Of a stretch of 64,000 bases of DNA, positions 58,871 to 64,000 are shown in pieces. The notes below the pieces were generated by a model, which was given only the letters and a program-made list of their open reading frames with translations, was not told the origin of the DNA and did not search any database. Position numbers and translations under genes: made by a program. Source of the DNA: Hirsutella rhossiliensis (taxonomy: Eukaryota; Ascomycota; Sordariomycetes; Hypocreales; Ophiocordycipitaceae). The stretch lies in the NCBI RefSeq assembly GCF_020360975.1, contig NW_025408671.1, forward strand, positions 3,658,001 through 3,722,000, read 5' to 3'. Each line of letters opens with the position of its first letter. Position 1 is the first letter of the stretch.

Positions 58871-61800
58871 CTACTCGATATCCTCCATGTTCCACACCTG
58901 CACGCCTTTCTTCTCCACGCTGCTCTTGAACTTAGCCAGGACCGCGTGACGTCGTGCCCGCTTCTCCATCAAGTCTCCCTTTTCATCCCTGCTGAATCCG
59001 CTGAGCCTTTTTCTCGGCGGCGTAGCCCTGGCCAGTGGCCCGAGCGACACGCTCCCCGAAAGACTGTGTCGGAAAGTGCGCGACGGCGTTGACTCGGACA
59101 AAACCAGTGCGCTCTTCTTCGCTTGCGGCGTCATGGGAGACCCTTCTCGGCTCACTGATCCAAGGCGCATCTTGCGCATGTGCGTCTCGAGCACGTCAAT
59201 GTCTCCGCTTCGCTTCTCTGCCATCGATGTCATTTTTGTAATCGTCCGTATCACCGCCTCTACCGTCGGCACATTGGCGCTGCCTCTCCCCGACGAACCC
59301 GACGCCGACGCCATCCTCGTCTTGAGAAGCGTCACCGCCTCCTCGGCTTGCGCCAAAAGCTTCGAGAACTTGGCGAATTCGCGCCTCAGCTCGTTTTGCT
59401 GCGCTGCTTGCTCGGCGCTAAGGGGCAGCGTCCGCGCAACCTCGACCTGCTCGGGATCCAGTCTCGCCATGATTACCCTCTTGAGATCCTCCTGCTTGGC
59501 CCTGAGCCGCTGCATCTCTCGCGCCAGGTCTTGGCAAGCATCGAGCTTGCTGTCCAGGTCCTGCACTCGACCGTCTTCGAGGTCGCTGTAGAGCTCATTG
59601 TCCAGCACAACGCCAAGCTCAGAGACTTCACACAAAACCCAGTCGTCGGGTATTTCGAGGTCGTCCTTGTTTCGGCCCCCCTCCTTGCTGCTCTCAATGT
59701 GACCCTTCAAAAAGGCTTTGACTGCGCGCGCGTTGAGGCCTAGGGTATCAATCATCGAGTTGATGTCGCGATAAACCGCTTCGACCTGGGAAGGGATACT
59801 ATCCCTCGCAGCTGGCGCCACGTTCGAATGTGCGATAAACTCGTCCAGCTCCAGCGTGCCCTCAACCTCCGACGCCAGAACTTTTTGGACCTCGTCGTCG
59901 TCCTCGTCGATCAAGGGCTGGGCCTCCTCCGCCTCCTGCCGCGCCCTCAGCTTCCGGTGTTGCTGGAGGAACGATTCCTCGGCGTGTGCCAGCTTTTCCT
60001 TGTTGACGATTGGGGCCCCCATCACCGACTGAGATTTCCTGGGCCCCAAGATTTGTGATGCTAGGCCGGGAGCGCTGACTGATCTTGTCGCATCCGTTCT
60101 AAACACTCGCTGAGGCACCGCACCGCGTACAGGACTCGGCGACCGGGGGCTCGTGGCATTCGGTCGAGGGAAAAGCGGCGCATTGCGGCTGATTTCTCCA
60201 AAGAGCGACTTTGGTCGATCTTGCTCCGCCTTGGCGGTAGCAGGAGTCGTTGCTCCAAGCCCGCCATACGCGCTGTGCGGAGTAAACCCGGGCGTGGGCA
60301 TCAGACCGCTCGTGCTAGGGCTCAGGTCTTTTGCGACATCCACGCCACTGCCCTCTGACGCATTGTCCTCTCCAAAATCGCTGCCCTCTTCGCTATCTTC
60401 AGGGCCAGACACAACAGCCGATGCCTCCTCATCTGATGGCGCCTTCGGCAAAACGACGTCGAGCGGCAGCGGGGCGTGGTCTGGTTTCGAGAGCGGCCCC
60501 GATTTGGTGGGGTCAGGAGGCAAAGGCGCATCTGGCATTGCGGGCTTCGGAGTCGTGATGAAGTCGGGAGGCAGGGGGGCATCGTCAGTCTCTTTTGCTT
60601 TTTCCGCGGTCTTCGCTGTTTTGGTCACGTCAGAAAGGCCAGAGGCGCCATTGAAGGCTCTGGGTGTTTTCGGTGTAGCAAAATCCGGAGGCAATGGAGC
60701 GATTTCTGGTCTCGATGCCGTCCCTGACATTCCGAAAGGCTGCTTAGGCACACTGGATGTCGCGGAAGACGACGACGAGGCTCCGAGCGGATAGGCCGCC
60801 TTGCTAGTCGTGTCCGGCGGCAGGGGATCATCCCGTTCTTCCTGCTTAATCTTCGGCGTTTCCGGCTCTGCTTTGCTCTCGGTGGCGGGCTTTGGGGTTT
60901 CATTCTGCTGGCTAAAGAATCCAGAGAAGCCGGTAGAGCCAAACAGCCCGCTCGAGCCACTCAGTTTGGTTGGCTGTCCAAATAGCGACGTTCCGGCGGC
61001 AGGCGACGACGACAGACCAAACCTTGTCGGTGCGGGCGTGGTGGTTGGTGTCGTAGACTCTTGATTGGACGCAGCCGAGAACAAAGACGGCGGCGCGGCC
61101 TGCGGCGTCTGCTCGGTGGCAGCATCTCCCGTGTCCATGTCGTCGTCCTTGGCAGGAGGCGTAGACGCCCGAGGCATCTGCCCCGCATCCTTGAGAGCAG
61201 ACCCGAAACTGCTGCCGAACATCGACGACCCAGTCGTTGCAGCGGCCTGCTCGTTGCTTCCGCCTTGAGATGGGTCCGGCTTGAAGGACGACTCTAGTTT
61301 GAATGGTGTAGAGCCATAGAGACCGCCAGACGGCTTGTCTTCCTTGGGGGCAAAGGCGGAGTTGGTGGGTGCATTCGAACCGTCAGCTCCTCCGAACGAG
61401 CCGCCCGGCAGTTTGCTTCCACTCCCAAATACCCCCGAGCCACCAGGACTGTCCGCCGCGACGGAAGCGAAGCCGCCCTGTTTGGCGAACCCGGAGAAGC
61501 CCCCGGACGAGGGTGATGCCGATGCTGCCCCGAATGGATTCTGCTGGTTGTTGTTGTTGCTGCTGCTCTTAGCAAAGCTCGAGAACCCAGCTTGGCCAAA
61601 AGCCGGGGCGGGCACTCCCCCAGCTGCCCAAGGCGAAGAGGTCCTCATGCCCAGCTGTGAGGATTGCCCAAACCCTATAGGACTTGGCTTGCCAAACGTC
61701 GACCCAGGCGCTGGCGAGGTTCCGAAGGAGCTCGACCCGAACACGGAGCCTCCAGTTTTTGCCGCCGGCGTGGACGCAGCATTCCCCCACGGGGACGACT

Positions 61801-63382
61801 TCTGGCCCAACTGAGCCGAGGCGCCAAAAGCCGGCCCCGCCGAGTTGGAGAATTGAGATGTACGAGCCGTTGGTGTCGCTTGTGCTTGTGCAGAGGCAGG
61901 CGCGGCTCCCGCCACGGCTCCAAACCCAGAATAAGTCGTCCCCTTCTTGATGGAAGCTTCGTAGACGACCCACCACGAGCATAGTACGCCCTCGTGCGTC
62001 AAGATCCACAAGCCCGGCAGCGGCCCTGGAGATTCTTCGATCTCCTCTGCAGGGATAGGCTTATAAACCTTTTCTGTGCTCGAAAGATCCAGTGCGACGC
62101 CCACGGGTGTAGAGTCATCCATGGAATCCGTCATGGGAAGTGTTGGCCGCTTGGTGTCGTCAAGCAGTTCTGTCGTGGTAAAAACACCGGTAATGGAGCT
62201 TGCTGGCTTGTCACTGGCGAGGGGGACCACAGATCGGCTCAGCAAGCCGGCCTCTGTTGACGCCGTGGAGGTCACAATGAGAAGGTCTTGGAGGTCCGGA
62301 GGGAAGTCCCTGAGTCGAAGAATGGAATGATGGGGTACTTTGTCCGAGCCAAAGGGCTCAACGGGATCGGCTAGCTTCTGGAAGTTGAAGGCCGACGGCG
62401 GTTCGCGGGTGATGATATGGTAGGTAGATGAGGGTGGGGACACGTTGGTCGTGGTGTGAATGGCGAGGAAGAGGTTGTTCTCCAGCCAGGTGAGCGATGA
62501 CACTGGCGATGTAATTAGCTCTGGGCTTACTTCAAGAGCTTTGTTTTGCCCTACCGTGGCAATTGCCCAAGCTAGGCGGCTTCGGGATATCTGCCTTGGC
62601 CTCTCCTTCAGGGGTCATTTGGTGTATAGAGCCATCGGCCAGGCCAGCGCATAGCTGCTTGCCTTTTGCGCTCCAGCTGATGCAGCTCACTTGGCCCTTG
62701 AGGACGCTGCTGATCCTCCTCTCTTTCAAGTTCGCCATGTGCAAGTTGCCGCCGTTGGTGACAATTGCACACAGCTCCGCCTTGTCCGGGGTCGGGTTCG
62801 GTATCAGCGATCGCAGAGGCTCGCCGTTGGTCGCAAGCTCGAAGGCAGTGCTCGAGGAGCCCTGCAAGAGGCTCTGGACCTCGTACACGGCAAGACCGCC
62901 ACCGGTCTCGGCCGTCAGGATGAGGAAGTTCTCATCGGCCGTAAAGGCGATTTGTGAAATGCGCATGGGCATGGGCATGACGAGCTGGGGCTCGAAAGCT
63001 CGGATGTCGGAATCGCCATCTTTCGGAGACTCGAAGGCTTTCCGGACGGACTCAGTCTTGGCGATGACGACCTGATCAGGGCCCGCGGCGGCAACCAGGC
63101 CTTTTCGCGACGCGATGGTGAGAAGCGAAGAGGTTGGGGCTGGGAGAGACGACCAGGGCGTGGTCAGGCGCACTTTGGCGTCGCCGGCGACGGAGAGAAA
63201 GCCGAGCGCCTTGAACCGCGTTAGTGGCTGTACAATGAAATTTTCAAAAGTCACAGCAGCAAGAGAATCCTCGTCGGAGCTCGGCGGGCGTGCCCTACCT
63301 CTGTCTGGATCGTCTCCAGGTCAGGCCCATTGTTCACGGCCCCGGCCGCAGCGTTTGCCGCGTTCCCGAAGCCGGAAGCCAT
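58871..63382 (-). CDS. NUP159: Nucleoporin Nup159 / Nup214-like (1456 aa, 3 exons)
   Basis: Exons 63382-63299, 63209-62555 and 62502-58871; introns of 89 and 52 nt, the first with a perfect CACTAACG branch. Nup159 sits on the cytoplasmic face of the nuclear pore and recruits the DEAD-box helicase Dbp5 to release mRNPs. The N-terminal beta-propeller (about 25-430) shows L-G-F-L-S-V-A-G-D-A-K-V-R-L, S-C-I-S-W-S-A-K-G-K-Q and S-S-L-T-W-L-E-N-N-L-F-L-A. An FG-repeat region follows (about 437-780, many FG, GFG and SxFG dipeptides), then a Pro/Asp-rich stretch with repeated A-P-L-P-P-D motifs, and C-terminal coiled coils (about 1150-1400) for the Nup82-Nsp1 complex. Length is normal for filamentous fungi. 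Confidence 0.9.
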
Positions 63383-64000
63383 GATCTGCGGCAGGATATT
63401 AAGCCTCACAGATGGCGTCTTTCAGTTCATGAGTCGAATCTCTGCATAGGCTTTGATCTCTGTGCAGGAACGCTCGCTTTCTCACCCGCGTCTGTCCTTG
63501 TTTGGCAGGAATATGGAGCAGTCGTCGGCCCTCTTGTTGGCGCTTTGCTGGTATCGAAGATAATGAGGGTGATATAACAAACGAAAAATCCGGTGAAGCG
63601 CGTTGCAAAAAGCGATTGCAGAGGATTGGAGGTAGTTAAAGACAAGGAGCAGCAGCCTCGTTGCAGTTTGGATACCGTGAGAGCCAAGTGACTTTTTGGG
63701 AGCTCGGCGACGTCACGTGCTGATAGGCAGGCAGCTTGAGGGTACGTACCTCGCTCGGCGTTCCACGTTTGCCAAGCCAACCAGAGGCCGCATCTCCGGG
63801 GGAGCTTCGACTCCCTTGCCTGCTACAAGGCAGCTTCTAGCCTCGTCATCAGCAACCTCGTCCATCGCCCGACGGCCATTCCGCCACCAGAACAAGCCGT
63901 GAACCCCTCTTTTTCTCTCCCTCGTCTTCCTCTTCCGCCGCAACCGAATTCGAGCTCAACCGACAAACCGGCATTGCTTGACTGATCGCGGCATCGCAGC
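63383..64000. other. Upstream region of NUP159, right edge
   Basis: Holds the NUP159 promoter and probably the start region of a divergent gene beyond the window. Overlapping short open frames (63,427-63,780 minus; 63,713-63,943 minus) look random. Confidence 0.4.

Overview
The window comes from a filamentous ascomycete nuclear genome, probably Sordariomycetes and Hypocreales-like. Introns are short (50-110 nt), begin GT, end AG and carry CTAAC/CTGAC branch sites. The conserved genes are of fungal type. The repeats carry an extreme repeat-induced point mutation (RIP) signature: CpA and TpG are nearly absent, while CpG, CpC and CpT are kept. The secreted-protein repertoire (two ADP-ribosyltransferase-like proteins and a PLL-type lectin) is of the kind seen in fungi that attack insects or nematodes. 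I cannot name the species.

Region 1, about 1-27,840, is a block of RIP-saturated transposons with no intact gene. It holds two inverted copies of a Tad-like LINE around a Ty3/gypsy pol remnant. A full-length Ty3/gypsy element with recognisable LTRs (about 13.5-20.5 kb) is nested inside an older, oppositely oriented gypsy element. A further gypsy integrase with a chromodomain lies near 22-23.5 kb. At 27.84 kb the sequence changes abruptly to an unmutated island. A second RIP patch (29.0-29.4 kb) and a hAT-like terminus follow.

Region 2, about 30.1-49.1 kb, is an accessory region rich in secreted proteins and poor in conserved genes. In order it holds: an 8-exon secreted multidomain ART-like protein (+); a small DUF1348/NTF2-like protein (-); a secreted seven-repeat lectin (-); an unrecognised protein (+); a secreted 5'-nucleotidase with an unusual C-terminal extension (-); a secreted protein with seven Cys-x-Gly-Thr repeats (+); and a secreted enterotoxin-A-like ART (+). 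The main discovery candidate is that the nucleotidase and the enterotoxin-like protein, which have unrelated catalytic domains, end in the same roughly 160-residue module. It consists of a Gly/Ala hydrophobic segment and a conserved terminal helix, and in both proteins it follows a charged stalk. It looks like a portable delivery or membrane module.

Region 3, about 49.2-64 kb, starts with a KstD/fumarate-reductase-type flavoprotein (-). It continues into conserved housekeeping genes: TEL2 (-), the RNA polymerase I/III subunit AC40/RPC40 (+), the NEDD8-activating enzyme subunit UBA3 (-) and nucleoporin NUP159 (-). The UBA3 model requires a 6-nt microexon that restores the nucleotide-binding motif exactly. 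All exon boundaries were worked out by hand from reading frame, splice sites and family motifs, and have not been checked against transcripts.
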